Positions 45,942 through 62,936 are shown, counted from the first letter of the stretch. The stretch is 64,000 nucleotides of DNA from Medicago truncatula (GCF_003473485.1 NC_053045.1:45426494-45490493), one strand, 5' to 3'. Made by a program: numbers and translations. Notes: generated from the sequence alone by a model not told the origin.

Positions 45942-47222
45942 TCACTTGGAAACGAGAAGTATTTCAGGTTTCTTGGCCTTGGTAGGTGTGTTGACATTTG
46001 AAGCAACAGCAGAAGCTGAAGTAATAGCATCCCTAGTCCTGTTATCAAGCTGAATGAGACTCCTTGTAGCAAGTATTGCTTGAGGCACCAAATCATGAGA
46101 AGCTCTAGCATACAAACACCTAACCGCAAAAGAAGCAGCATCTTTCACCTCTTGAGATATCAATGGACCCATCAAACAATGTCCTAGAATTCTCAATGTA
46201 GGTTGAAGTATCTCCCAAGGTAAAGGGATTCTATCCCCTTTAGCAATTCCCTTTGGAGATTCTTCACATTCAGGATCATGATGAATCTCCAAATTCCTCA
46301 TGTTTTCTGCAACCTCCTCGATCTCAACTTCACTTTCACCATCACCATTGCTATAACCATTACCATTACCATTACTTAAAGCTAGAGTATTATTGAGGTT
46401 TTCGATTTGATCGAATTCTCTCCGGCAGGGGCAATCCTGACCGGCCCAACCGGCAGCAAATCTGGAAAATTCAAGCTTTGACCAGGAAGGCATATGTGAG
46501 ATCTGAGAGAAGTAAGAATGAAGAGCGACACCGACGATGGAGGCACGTTTAGTGGATTTAACAGCAAGGTGAGGTTCAAGAGGAGGTGAAATTACACCAA
46601 CAGAGGGGTTAGGGTTTTGAGAAGAAGATTTACGGAGGGGTGAATGGTAAATTGAGGGAATTGATAGATCAGGGATAGTAACAAGAAGAGGTTTACCAGC
46701 ACGCGATTTTGTTTCAGAGGCGTAGAGGGCTAAGAGAACAGCTTCGAAACCGGCGAGGGAAGGTGGATCGGAGGAGTGGAGACGGGAGAGATAGAGACCA
46801 GAGAGAAGAGGGATGAAGGAGAGGACAACGAGACGGAGGTGAGGATCGGAGGAGAGGAAAGTGTCGTAAAGCCAGTGACAGAGAGGATCGGAGTGGGAAC
46901 CGGAGAGGGAGGAGGAGAGAGCGGAGTAAGCGGTGGGAGAGGAGAGTAGAGAGAGAGCGGGGCGTTCGGAGTCGGCGAGAGGAGAGAGAGTGGAGGTGTG
47001 GGTAGGGAGGATTGAAGAGAGGGAGTGGATTCGGGAACGGGCTTTGGAAACTGATTCCCACCAAGAGTGCATTGGATCGTTGGTGTTGGTGATTCTGTTA
47101 GGGTTGTTGTTGGTGGCGGTGGTGGTGGTTACGGAGGAGGAGGATGAGTTGGAGTTGGAGGAACATTGTGGTGATGATGAATTGTTGTTGTTGTTGTTAC
47201 GGTGGTGATGATGAAACTCCAT
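45942..47222 (-). CDS. HYC: Hyccin (FAM126) homologue of the PI4-kinase alpha complex
   Basis: Hyccin/FAM126 proteins, with TTC7/NPG- and EFR3/EFOP-type partners, hold phosphatidylinositol 4-kinase alpha at the plasma membrane, where it makes PI4P. In plants the homologues are HYC1/HYC2. This is a single uninterrupted exon of 426 residues. The start is the first ATG (MEFHHHHR), followed by a His/Asn/Ser/Thr-rich disordered tail. The hyccin domain begins near SWWESVSKARSRI and includes SSPTAYSALSSSLSG, DPLCHWLYDTFLSSDPHLRL and SWSKLEFSRFAAGW. The second half has an Asn/Gly- and Glu-rich linker and ends in a helical part (LPWEILQPTLRILGHCL). The coding DNA is GC- and purine-rich compared with the flanks. 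It is divergent from the FabZ gene, with 1.5 kb between the start codons. Confidence 0.9.
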   Translation of the reverse strand: MEFHHHHRNNNNNNSSSPQCSSNSNSSSSSVTTTTATNNNPNRITNTNDPMHSWWESVSKARSRIHSLSSILPTHTSTLSPLADSERPALSLLSSPTAYSALSSSLSGSHSDPLCHWLYDTFLSSDPHLRLVVLSFIPLLSGLYLSRLHSSDPPSLAGFEAVLLALYASETKSRAGKPLLVTIPDLSIPSIYHSPLRKSSSQNPNPSVGVISPPLEPHLAVKSTKRASIVGVALHSYFSQISHMPSWSKLEFSRFAAGWAGQDCPCRREFDQIENLNNTLALSNGNGNGYSNGDGESEVEIEEVAENMRNLEIHHDPECEESPKGIAKGDRIPLPWEILQPTLRILGHCLMGPLISQEVKDAASFAVRCLYARASHDLVPQAILATRSLIQLDNRTRDAITSASAVASNVNTPTKAKKPEILLVSK

Positions 47223-48695
47223 TTTGTTCTGATCAATCAATTTCTCCTCTCCTTCGATAGAGATACCTACTGCTACTAGTATTCAATTCAATTCAATATT
47301 CTACTGGTCCAAACTCAAAACTGTCACTCTATATATTCTAACTGTACAACTCACACTAGGCTAATTTCACCGTTTTTGTTAATCACACTGTTAGTCTTCC
47401 TCATATTTTGTTTACTTGACAAAATTACAGTTAAGTGATATCTTGAGTGTTGTTGTTGTTGGTTAAGCATCATGCACGTTCACTCTTACCAAATACTAGT
47501 CTTCTGGTCAATATTTTATAATTTTATATATTATGATTGATAGTAATGTTTATATTTAGGATTGCTCCTCATTTTATCTCTAAATCGTCGCCAACTTTCT
47601 TTGAAAGATTTTTCTAGCCCTATAAGTTATTAATATTATTAAGTGCAAGCGCAAATAAAAATTTATAATGGACCTACCTATCAGATTTTTCCCCACACTC
47701 CATCAATGACTTGATAAGAAATATTAATGGCATTCACTCTCTCAACCATCACGTGTATCAGAAACCGACTTGGATCAATCAATTGGATCGGATTAACCGT
47801 GATTTGGAGATATGACTAGTTTGAGCCACCAAATCGGGCACCATGCTATGAAATCAATAAAAACTGACGTGACTCGATCCAAATTGGTAAAAAGTTGCAA
47901 GTATGTAGTTTCTGTTAACTATGTTAAGTCGACGCTTGGTTTTTCTTTTAGAAAAAATAAAACGGAAAATATAAGATCAACGTCGTAGATTCGTCCGCCG
48001 AATCGTCGAACAAAAAAAAGAGGAACTAGAAGTAAGACCAGAGCTCTCAATTTGTGCATGTCCACAAAATTTAGCATTCATTTACATGATTGGGGTTTAA
48101 AAGCATCCAAGATTAAAGAGCAAATAACCTCAAATTTACATACCTAGGTCATGATAATAGTTTCTCTAAAACTATCCTTTATACTCCATGTAATGCTGGA
48201 AGTTATACTTTAATTTTAATGTTTAGGGAGTATTACACTATGCTTAGTTTCTTTTTTTTTCTTCTTCTTCATTGTATGTAAAAAACTTCAAAGATTGATT
48301 TATATGTTTTATTTGTATTTGTTTTTTTTCTTTTTTGTTTGGATGGGTTAGACTTTAACAAAAAAAAAAAAACCTTTATATTTTACACATACATTCAATA
48401 TTAAAATGTTTTTTTTTACTATACTTAAAATTTTGACCTACAAAAATTTACATGGGAAGAGTGGCGGAGCTTATTTATTTTTGTAGTTGAACGAAACGAA
48501 CTAGTACTACGTTGGAGACTCCGTCCCGACACAAAGTAAAGTACAATCGTTAGTTGCACTTACATCCTTGTTACTTCCGCCTCTGTTATAGATTTCTCTA
48601 GATTAACCCCCCTAATTTCAAGTTACACCCCCACACCACTCGCACAAACTGCATTTAACACAGTTCATCACAAACAAGCTCACTAAACCTCAACA
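47223..48695. promoter_or_regulatory. Shared upstream region of the hyccin and FabZ genes
   Basis: No gene lies between the two divergent start codons. The outer 100 bases on each side are the probable leaders. The centre is AT-rich with a 12-A run near 48360. Both promoters must fall here, but no specific factor site was identified. Confidence 0.5.
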
Positions 48696-50874
48696 ATGGC
48701 ATCCTCTACTTTCTCCAACACAATCTCACCCACTTTATCCACTCCCCATTCTCATTCCCCCAAATTCTCATCTCTCAGATCTCTGCATCTACCTACCCAG
48801 CTAAAGAACACTCATGCCACAAGAAGATTTACAATCTCTTGTTCTTCAGAATCCACTAATGCTCCAAAAGAAAACACCCCAATTGAATTAAGTACGCTTT
48901 TTTGTCCCCCTTTTATCATTTCACGTTCTCCATACCTTCAATTTCTCATTTTAATGGTTTTATGATTGTTACTTTGTTTCAGGGTTTCCTGCATTTCCAA
49001 CCATATTGGATATCAATCAGATTCGTGATATTCTTCCTCACAGGTAAAAAAAGTTTGGTTTTTTAAGCTGTTTTTCACTGGTTGCGTCCATTTAATGTTT
49101 TATTTTTCTTCATTTTTTTGGTATTTATTTTGATTGTTGTTTTGGTGGGGTTTTGTTTAGGTTTCCATTTCTTCTAGTGGATAGAGTGATTGAATACAAT
49201 CCTGGAGTTTCTGCAGTGGCTATAAAGAATGTAACAATAAATGATAACTTCTTTCCTGGACATTTTCCAGAAAGACCTATCATGCCTGGTGTTCTAATGG
49301 TTGAGGTAATCAGGCCACCCTTTTATAGTTTGTCTGTTATAGCTGTTTGTTTGTTGATACATGAGTTTGAAGTATTCAATGTTATGCCTTATGTGCTACG
49401 CAAGTTGTGTGATTGATTAACTCAAATATATACCATTTGAATTTGGAATATCGGCCTATTACAAGGTACTTTCATTTAGTTGTATACTTGGATAAATGAG
49501 ATGATGAAGCTCTAATGTATTTATTTGAAACTCTAAGAACTCATTATGTGTTAATAATCTAGATTGTAGAAAGATATTAGCTATTATTGAAATGCCGACG
49601 GTGTGATTACTTGTATTTTAGAGATATAGCTTTGCAAGTGATTTGTGAATAATGGTGGTCCAACAAGTGGGTAAGAGATAGTTATGAATTTATCAGCAGT
49701 TGGTGAGATTTGTAATTTGAAAAACATATTCTCTATATCTGTCTATTAAATATTCAGGGACATCGTCCCCATGAGCTTAGCTCATTTGGTAAGGGATAAT
49801 GCATTTGTATGCAGGGGCCGGGGTTCAAACCCCGGGCACCCCACTTATTCACCTTTAAGGTGAATTTCTCTAGCCACTAGGCTACTTGACCAAAAAAAAA
49901 AATATTCAGGGACATCTTTAAGAGATGTTTCTATTCTACCCAACCTTTGTAGTTTTGTATGCATCATTGAAGCTTTTGAAGATAAATTGGTTTTACTGCT
50001 ACATCCTACAATTATAGGGATAGTAGTTTTTTTTTTCGTTCATCCCTTCATGTGTTGCTCCCATTCACCTATTAAACATGACACGCCTCCTCTGTTGCAT
50101 TTCCAATGTTGGAGTTTATACAATTTCAAGTTTGTCATATTCACAAATTCCTGAGTCCTATCTTGTTGTAGACCCTCATCCTTGCTTGCATATTATTCAA
50201 CAAAAAAATGAAAATCACATTTTGCAACACAGATTCTTCTTTGACAATTTTAGACTTGTGAAGAAGTACAATGACAGACCAGCACCAGCTTGACGGTGGA
50301 AATAGAACGTAAAAGATTATTGATCATGAGCATTTCCACACTTATTTACACAATTACACTATTGGAATGATGTGTCTTGGCCCCTGCCACTCTGCTGTAA
50401 AATTTATATATGAAGATAAATGCGCAATTGTGAAAAATTTAATGTTCATATGATCTCAACTGAGTGAATAGAAAATATGTGTTAGTAAGGTTGTTGCTTG
50501 ATCTGTCAAGTTTCCTTCATGTTTCATTTGTCGTTTGTGTTTCATAGGCATGAAATAAGATTCTTTCTGGTGCTTCTTGTTTATTAGTGCTGATGAATGT
50601 GAGGTGTTTTATGCAGGCATTGGCACAGGTAGGTGGCTTGGTTATGTTACAACCTGAAGTAGGAGGTTCTCGCGAGAATTTCTTCTTTGCTGGGATAGAC
50701 AAAGTACGATTTAGGAAGCCAGTGATTGCTGGAGACACCCTAGTTATGAGAATGACACTTATCAAACTGCAAAAGCGATTTGGAATAGCAAAGATGGAAG
50801 GGAAGGCATTTGTTGGCGGAGAGGTTGTTTGTGAGGGTGAGTTTTTGATGGCCACCGGATCTGCGAGCGAATAA
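48696..50874 (+). CDS. FABZ: Plastid 3-hydroxyacyl-ACP dehydratase (FabZ)
   Basis: FabZ removes water from (3R)-hydroxyacyl-ACP to form trans-2-enoyl-ACP in each round of plastid fatty acid synthesis. Exons: 48696-48891, 48983-49043, 49161-49305, 50617-50874; 219 residues in one frame. The first 48 or so residues are Ser/Thr-rich and poor in acidic residues, as in a chloroplast transit peptide. The hot-dog domain starts at about [20 protein letters not shown]. The active-site stretch [16 protein letters not shown] gives His120 and Glu134, spaced by 14 as in the bacterial enzyme. [20 protein letters not shown] lies near the end. The third intron (49306-50616) contains a SINE. All catalytic features are intact. 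Confidence 0.95.
49765..49900 (+). mobile_element. tRNA-derived SINE with 16-bp target duplication
   Basis: The A-box-like TTAGCTCATTTGGTAAGGG and B-box-like GGGGTTCAAACCCC are followed by a short body and a poly-A tail. The insertion is bracketed by AATATTCAGGGACATC, at 49749-49764 and 49901-49916. The unbroken duplication suggests a fairly recent event. It lies in the sense direction in FabZ intron 3. Confidence 0.9.
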
Positions 50875-51348
50875 TTAGAGCAATCATTCCACCAAAGCGA
50901 GAGTTGATTTTGCTGCATTTCTTTTGTGCTTCGAGCGTTCTTTTAGTTGTTTAACTCCAGATTTTTTTTATTTGGTATGTTATTGAGTTGGAAACCCAAA
51001 ACTTTAATCAAGTTAAGATAACTATGTGCATTGTGTGGATTAAAAGCTTACAAATTTAAGTTTGAATAAAGTTCATTCTGCTAAGCTTGATTTACAAAAG
51101 TGACTTTTTCCTTGCTTCCTTTTTCAAATGAATTTCAAGGCAAAGTTGAGACATTGTTTTTAATGGAACTCCAACGGAAAGCCTTACAAGAGGGTTTCTC
51201 AGTTATATAATTTGATGAAACGTGAATCTATCTATTCTAAAAAAAAAATCACTTCTAATGACATATAGCAGAATTTCACACCCTTGATTTTGTCATGTTT
51301 CTTCACTTATGTAAATCTTGTACGATAACTTTATTAGTTTTCTACTAA

Positions 51349-51613
51349 AGGCTTGTTTGGATTGACTTATTTGAGTTTATCTGCTAGCATAAACTCTCGT
51401 GACATTGTTTGAGAGAACTTATGAAAATAACTTATAACATACTCATAAGTTGTTTTCAGCTCATTTCCATAAACTCTTCATAATATCTTACGAAAATAGC
51501 TTTATAGATGGTAGGAAAATAGTTTGACTTATTTTAACTTGTTTACATGAATAGTTTCTCCATAAACACTTATTTTGTAAGTTGTAAAATAAGCAGTTTA
51601 TCTAAACAGACCT
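51349..51613. mobile_element. MITE with AGGCTTGTTTGGAT ends
   Basis: The left end AGGCTTGTTTGGATTGACTT matches the right end in reverse (AGGTCTGTTTAGATAAACTG). Inner words such as AAACTCTTCATAA and GGAGAAACTATTCA keep the partly palindromic layout. It is non-coding. Confidence 0.65.
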
Positions 51614-52041
51614 ATATCCAAACATGTTATAATTGTTCACGACTGTTTTGATCAAAAGGGAATCTAGTATAATTCAATATATTGAAAGATATGGATGATG
51701 ATCTAATCATATTATTGTAGTATCTCTCAAGACCGGCCTTGCTAAAAAATATGTTCAACATAAATGGAATGCACAACATAGAACATAAAATGTATCATTA
51801 TTAACCATACTTGACAAGAAAAAAGTACATTGATTGAACACTAAATTTAACCAAGAAAAAAAATAACTACAACCTTGAACTAATTGGTTTGAATGAAAAT
51901 GAACTGCCTCTTACAAGAAAACATTTTATGTTTTTTCTTGATTCATGGTATCACATAGAGCTATTTCTTTCTTCTCTTGCTGATCCATTGTACCACAAAG
52001 AATTCAGTCTCTGGCAAACACAGCAATGTGAAATTGGACAA

Positions 52042-52817
52042 GAATTCTGCTCATTACCCAAACGGTTTTGCTCGTTTCCAAAGTAAATGTCCATATTACC
52101 CCTACGTGAGTTAACTTGCGCTACATGACTTAAGTCACGCTGCGTGAGTTAACACACGCTAGTTATAATTATGCAAAAATGACATTGAAATCTCAACGTG
52201 AGTTAACTCATGTTGGTTTTCATGGCTAGTGGTGGGCAACAGAAATATAGTAGCATACAATGCTATAGCAATGGCATTAGTACAAATGCTTTTTCAGCAT
52301 GCATACAAATAAAATATAACTTAAATAATCGCTGTCGATTAAATTCGTAATATTTATGCTTATTCTTTTAGAACCATTTAGATGGTTTTAATTATTTTGG
52401 GTGGATGATGTTTCTCCTCATGAAGCTGAAAGTAAGTGAACCTGCACCTGTTGTGAGTGCATCCGATGCAACTAGAAAAGAAGAAAAAACAAAGACATAA
52501 GTGAGAAAACAAAGAAGAACCAGTGTTGTGAGTGCATCCGATGCAACTAGAAATAGCTTCAGTGATTAATATAAGAATGATAAATATATAGTAATATATA
52601 AAAGAAATCAATGTGAGTTAACTCACGTTGGGATTCAATGTGATTTTTTACGCAGCATGACTTAAGTTGCGTTTCATTTTGCATTAGTATGACTTAAGTC
52701 ATGCTACCTGTCTTAAATCACGTACCATTTTACACTAGCGCAAGTTAAGTTGCGTAAGGGTAAAAAGATCTTTTACTTTAGGAATGAGCGAAATTATTTG
52801 GATAATGAGCAGAATTC
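52042..52817. mobile_element. Mutator-type MITE with perfect 9-bp target duplication
   Basis: Inverted ends begin GAATTCTGCTCATTA and match for about 80 bp. The flanks are identical ATTGGACAA (52033-52041 and 52818-52826). Internal short palindromes include GTGAGTTAACTCAC (52613-52626) and ATGACTTAAGTCAT (52689-52702), with variants in the left half. A short direct repeat (GTGAGTGCATCCGATGCAAC) occurs twice near 52455 and 52530. It is non-coding. Confidence 0.92.
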
Positions 52818-53645
52818 ATTGGACAACATGATAACAACTCCAAACACACCATAAGAGAAAATATTATTTTTCCTCCCATGTCAAAAAGGGACAGAATATG
52901 CAACGGAACACAATTGCTTGTCTCACCAATGAAGTTGTTGTGTTCCTCACAGATGTCGGAAACAACTCTATAATGTATATATAAACACATTATAAGCCGT
53001 ATAAACGCCGAAAAATGCAACCATTGCTAACACCACTTTAGCTGCTGGTGCTCTATTCTCAACAACAACACATCACACAACAAATCCCACCTAAGATAAG
53101 AATTGAAGGTTTTCTTCTATAGTTTTCCAAGAAATATGTTACTAAACATAAAGGTATTTTCATTGAAGCATTAAAAACCACAGCCAAATAAATCTCGAAT
53201 TACATAACTAGAATACATGTTATTTAATTACAAGGTTAATTTTCAGACTTCATGTATATTACATGATCAATTTCAATTAATAATCCTAATTTAAATTGTA
53301 TTTTTGTTGACAAAATGATAAACCTCTTTTATTTCGATTTTTTTTTTAGGAAAAAAATTAAAATTAAAATTAAAATATTTTAATTTATGATTGTTTATAT
53401 ATTATGTCATATGTGAATTTGCGATAAATTTTTTGCCCGAACTCCATAAATTTCATGGCCCCGTCACTGCCCATGACCTTGCATATACATGCATTATCCT
53501 TATCAATTGAGGTAAGGTCACGAAGACACATAAAATACATTCTCTTGTGTCAATGTACTACAGCAAAAAGTTGGACTTTTCTCTTGAATTAATTCCCCAC
53601 ATCCAAGTAAATTATGCCACAATTATTTCTTTTGGGGAAATACAA

Positions 53646-53966
53646 AAATTAGTCATTGAAATTGTAGGGTTGTATCAACCTAGTCCCCACATTGACACTA
53701 TTCTAAAATGATTAGAATTGTAAAATGTTAATCAAGTCTCCTTGTTTGGATATCTGTTATCAAATATATTCATAATTTTTTTTTCATTTAGTTTTAAATT
53801 AATGCTTAATATTACCAACTTCATATCATTCTAATCCGTACAAACATCAAAGGAGTGGCGAATTTGATTAAAATTTTGCAAATTTAGATATCATTTTGGA
53901 ATCTCAGTAATGTGAGAGATTGGATAGATATATATGATCCTACAATTTCAACGACCAATTTAGATA
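53646..53966. mobile_element. Possible MITE with inverted ends
   Basis: AAAATTAGTCATTGAAATTG at the left matches, in reverse, CAATTTCAACGACCAATTTA at the right. The interior is AT-rich and non-coding. No target duplication was identified. Confidence 0.5.
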
Positions 53967-54207
53967 TTACTGTTATTTCTCTGCTAACTTCCACTGGTAA
54001 CAGTCTTGCTGCTGGTTACAAATCACTCACTGCGATGTCATATAAACCGATACAAGTTCAAGCATAACAAATAATGTTACAACTACAGTATTTCCTTACA
54101 AAACGTAAACAAAAAATAGCATCTCTCCTTGCTTGATTACAAATCAGTGTTCTCAAAAGACACCAGTTCATTTTTATTATCTTCCAACCAGTAATGAGCT
54201 GCACAAG

Positions 54208-56934
54208 TCAAGAAGATAGCTTGCTTTTCGAGATGACATCAAAAGATATTCCATTTTGTTGAAGTCTTTCTTGAAGATCGGTTGAACCAAATACAATGCC
54301 TGGAGTGTAAACTCCTCCCTTTGGTAGATTATTTCTTTGGCTAAGAAGTATAAGAGCACACTGAATTAGAATTATTGGCGTGGTTACATAACCCATTTCG
54401 GGTCCGGTTATTCTTGTTATAACTTCCATGTCAGGTTTTGAGTCTGCTTTTGCAGCAAGACTCTCACTGCTAAAACCATGTCCAACAAACCACATCTTAA
54501 ATGAAGCACTTTTCACTTCTTCTTCAGAAGGACCCTGCTTGCTAAAACCACCTAGGCTAAAAATTGAAGGATATTTCAAAAGAAGCCATCTTCCAAGACT
54601 GATACTTCCAAAAAGACCTAGGATTATTCCAAAAGTGATGTATGCGAAAATTCCTAACAGAGATTTTGAGCCTATCTTCACACCAAAATGTACCGGCCTC
54701 ACAGATGACCAAAAGACTTTCCTCTTCTCAACAGTCTTGGGACTCTCATTCAATCCTGGGAGACCTTCAGGGTTTTCTGTTAGAACCGAAAATGTTTTTC
54801 CAACAACGGTTGCATCTGCTGAAGGTAGTGTTATTCCCCAAAGACCAATTTTCTTCTGGCGTTCTATTATTTCTCCTTTAGGAAGGGGACCTGGAATCTA
54901 CAAACATGCATGATTCGTTAAAATTGGGAAATTTACAGAGTATATGAAATATATTAAAAGGAAGAAATTAAAAAGTAATACGAAGTCAACGACACAAGAT
55001 TACATTAGTTTGAGTAAAACAATGTTGTCAATCACAGAAAGTTGTGGTTTGTTCAAATTCCGCTAATGCTATCGCCGCGCCATAGGCGCTATTTGACAAC
55101 ACTTAGTACTAAATAGCATATCGCGGAACAATAACGATTTATTAAAATTACTCAATGCAATAGCAACACTATAACCACTATTTGACGATAATGGAGTAGA
55201 AAATATTAAAGATGAAAGATCCACCATGACAATTAATAGTGGAGTCAATATTGTAACATTCAAAATGACCTTAAATAAACAACATGCTCAGCTGAAGAGA
55301 TTGTAGTATAGTGTCAAGAATGAAGAATACTCAATGGTGTCACACCGTCAGTCATCTTCACCTCACATATGAAGTTTATACTTGCGAATCATTCTTAGGG
55401 TGTGATGATGGCTACATTTGTAACAATCCCTTTCAAGATTATATGAAGACTACATATGAAGTTTATACTTGCAAATCATTCTTAGGGTGTGATGATGGCT
55501 ACATTTGTAACAATCCCTTCGTTACTTTATATGAACACCAAGCTTGTTACATATGAAGACCAATCAACGATTTAGTCAAAATAATTGTCAATTAATCATT
55601 TCAACCGACAAAGCTAGCAGTAATATTCCAAAAAAAAAAAAAAAAGTCTAGTCAAAATGATAATCTAATTTATATTTGCTTCCACTGTTTCGATGTTTTT
55701 TCCCTATTACTAACTTTTAAGGGTAAGATTACATACATCCTTTATAACTTTTGATTGCTGAAACAATATCACCCATTCAAGAATTGCTCAATCTTTAATA
55801 TGCATGTTATAAGTAATAAGTATGAAGTATATAAACTACAGAAAAACTCAATAAACAACAAACAGGTGTAACAGACACAATTACACTAAAGATATGAATT
55901 GTTATTCACTGACAATGTAAAAAACTGTTTGTGCATACATTCAATCAAATCATAAGGTAAGGCCACTTTATTATGCTCCTTTATATCTCTACAAATATTT
56001 ACACGATGAGATATGATTTGATATACATATAAAAGACAGTTTTACACTGATTGAGTATATACAAATTAAATCCCCTACACTAAATTCAATCGAGTAAACC
56101 TTAGTTACTACCTATACATCACAACATGTCAGACATAAAAGAGATTGAATGTAACCACATGTGTCGGCATCATATACTAAAGGAGCATTAGTATCGGACA
56201 TTAAAACATGTCAAATACTAAACACACATAGTTTACTACAACTATTATGATATATATATAATTCATACCACAGGCTTTGGTCTTTTGATTGCATGTGCAT
56301 CCCTTCTTTGTCTCATCTTCTTCAAATCAGCAACAGCTAAAACGGCAGATTCAAAAGTACCAAAATTACCAACAACCCTCTTCTCTGACTCAACACTCAA
56401 AAAACCCTCAACCTTATTCGGCAAACAACCACCAACCCACTGCTTCAAATGAAACAACAAACCCATCTCAGCAGGAACAGAGTCAAACCCACAAGCAGAA
56501 ACAATCAAAGAACCATTCTTTACACTTGTTTCATGATACCGAATTTCAACTCGATCCATAAACTCAGCCTCGCCCGTTATATCCAAGTAATCACAACCCG
56601 TTTGGACACATGCGGCGACGACGGGCTCGCCGTGAAGGCGAAAGGGACCGACGCAGTTGAGTATGAGACGGGTTTTGAGGCAGAGTGAACGGAGGGAAAG
56701 TGGGTCGGTTGTGTCGGCGATGAGAATGGGGATTGAAGGTGGTGGGTCGGGTCGAGCTGCCCATTGAAGGGTTTGGGTTAGTTTTGTTGCGTTTCGACCA
56801 GCTATGGCTATGGAGTTAAGATTGTTGTTGTTGTTGAGGAACTTGAGAGATTCTTTGAGAACATGTTTTCCGGTGAAACCTGATGCTCCTAAGATTATGA
56901 TGTCGAATGTTGTTCCTACGGCTGTTGCCATCAT
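54208..56934 (-). CDS. Saccharopine dehydrogenase-like oxidoreductase (SCCPDH type)
   Basis: Two exons, 56934-56269 and 54897-54208, join in phase 0 to 451 residues, close to the usual length of the plant family. The first ATG (MMATAVGTT) is used. A Rossmann nucleotide-binding loop lies at 16-22 (GASGFTG), followed by IAIAGRNATKL, RLILNCVGPFRLHGEPVV, CDYLDITGEAEF and ACGFDSVPAEMG. The C-terminal half has a hydrophobic segment (GIFAYITFGIILGLFGSISL) that may sit in or on a membrane or lipid droplet. Similar mammalian proteins are called saccharopine dehydrogenase-like, but no lysine-pathway activity is established, so the substrate is unknown. It is not the lysine-catabolic LKR/SDH. The intron (54898-56268) holds tandem and dispersed repeats. 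Confidence 0.92.
55023..55185. mobile_element. TGTTGTCAA-type MITE, copy B
   Basis: It contains TGTTGTCAATCACAG, GTTCAAATTCCGCTAATGC, GGCGCTATTTGACAACAC and TATCGCGGAACAATA. It lies in the intron of the oxidoreductase gene. Copies A and C are in the LNK1-like and RPT6 genes. Confidence 0.7.
55365..55520. repeat. Tandem duplication, 87-bp period
   Basis: The segment 55365-55433 recurs at 55452-55520 almost unchanged, with about 18 bases between copies. Both copies stay open in one forward frame (EVYTC...FLGCDDGYICNNPF), but nothing else supports a coding role. It lies in the oxidoreductase intron. Confidence 0.88.
55885..56085. mobile_element. Possible MITE related to the CACTGACAGTGTA family
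   Basis: TTCACTGACAATGTAAAAAACTG at the left and, in reverse, CAATCAGTGTAAAACTGTC at the right resemble the ends of the element at 13581-13763. TTTGATTGAATG-like internal words are also shared in part. It is heavily diverged. Confidence 0.4.
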
Positions 56935-58033
56935 CACTTTAGTTCAAATTTTTTGCTTTAAACAAAACGGTTCTAATTCTGATTCACCAATTAAAAATTA
57001 AGAGTGCAGATGGGTATTGAGAATATCTACTATTTAGGTGGTCGGGTCTAATATGAAAATACTACGCGAAGGGCGATTGTCCTAGCGCAATGTCTATTAT
57101 TTAGAAGTATTTTTGTTCAACTTATCCTAATGATTTTTACATAAAAGATTGTCAAAAGTGGTTTAAACAACATTCTACTATTGAGACGGACACTGAGCAT
57201 TTTCGTTTCACTACGTTCATCTACTTGTATGGATTGATTGAGTACGATGTGTAAGTGTGTATGTTTCTTCCACTGTATTGTTCCTCTTTGCAGATTTTTA
57301 CACTACCAAAGGCTCTAGGATATGTTCGATTTTGGTTCATGTTGTTGGAATATTTGGATTATTGGTGGTCATTGGACAGTCCTGATTTAAGCTCAATTTT
57401 TTAATAAAACAAAAACCCAACACTGCCTGATTTTGATTGAATGACTACAAATCATTTCACATTCACATAACCTCTTGAACTTGATTCAAAAGTGTGCAAT
57501 ATACCTTCGAACCACCATCACAGCAGAAAACATTGAACAACTTACACATTGCTTATTTATTTTCACAAAAGCCCTTCTAATGATATACAATGAACAGAGA
57601 ATTAGTTGTATAAGATACCTCGGTACACTGCAAAATTATATTCAAGTCCACCAAAAATATTCCAATTGTGCTAACATGTAAACACTTAAATCTTGTATGT
57701 CCACACAAAATTGAGAGCAAACTTAAACCTTAATTAGTTGACCCTCTTAAATTGTTTTAGACAAATTCCATCATTATTTTCCTTTACTTTCTGACTCAAT
57801 TTTTCCGTAAACTCTAAATTTTGCATTAAAAATTTAATCAATTAAAATCATACAAATCAAAAACTGAAGAGTAATAAAAGATGCAACTGAACACAAAAGG
57901 ATCATGATTTGCTACACAATAACTTAGTCAAAATACGCAAGAACACCAGAGTGGCCATAAACTGAAAGTGCAGTAAGGTGTGTTCTCTTATAATCTGCAC
58001 ATGACAATGTGCACCAGAAACATAAAATACAAA
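56935..58033. other. Intergenic region between same-strand genes
   Basis: About 1.1 kb separates the oxidoreductase start from the RPT6 stop. It should hold the oxidoreductase promoter and the RPT6 3' untranslated region. No gene, repeat or specific site was recognised. Confidence 0.5.

Positions 58034-62936
<4,903 letters not shown>

Larger units (their letters stand above)
50875..54207. other. Intergenic region between convergent genes
   Basis: No gene was found. The region contains three inverted-repeat elements (51349-51613, 52042-52817, about 53646-53966), AT-rich DNA and the 3' untranslated regions of FabZ and the oxidoreductase gene. Confidence 0.55.

Noticed and set aside
46714-47208. 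Long open frames overlapping the hyccin gene on other frames or strand
   Set aside because: They are low-complexity by-products (Ser/Leu/Pro or Arg/Glu/Gly runs) of the repetitive hyccin coding sequence.
54428-54913. Forward-strand open frame of 161 codons opposite the oxidoreductase exon 2
   Set aside because: It lies antisense to a conserved exon and has no family match. The reverse strand accounts for the openness.
56289-56688. Forward-strand open frames opposite oxidoreductase exon 1
   Set aside because: They are antisense shadows of conserved coding sequence, rich in Gln/Asn/Ser.
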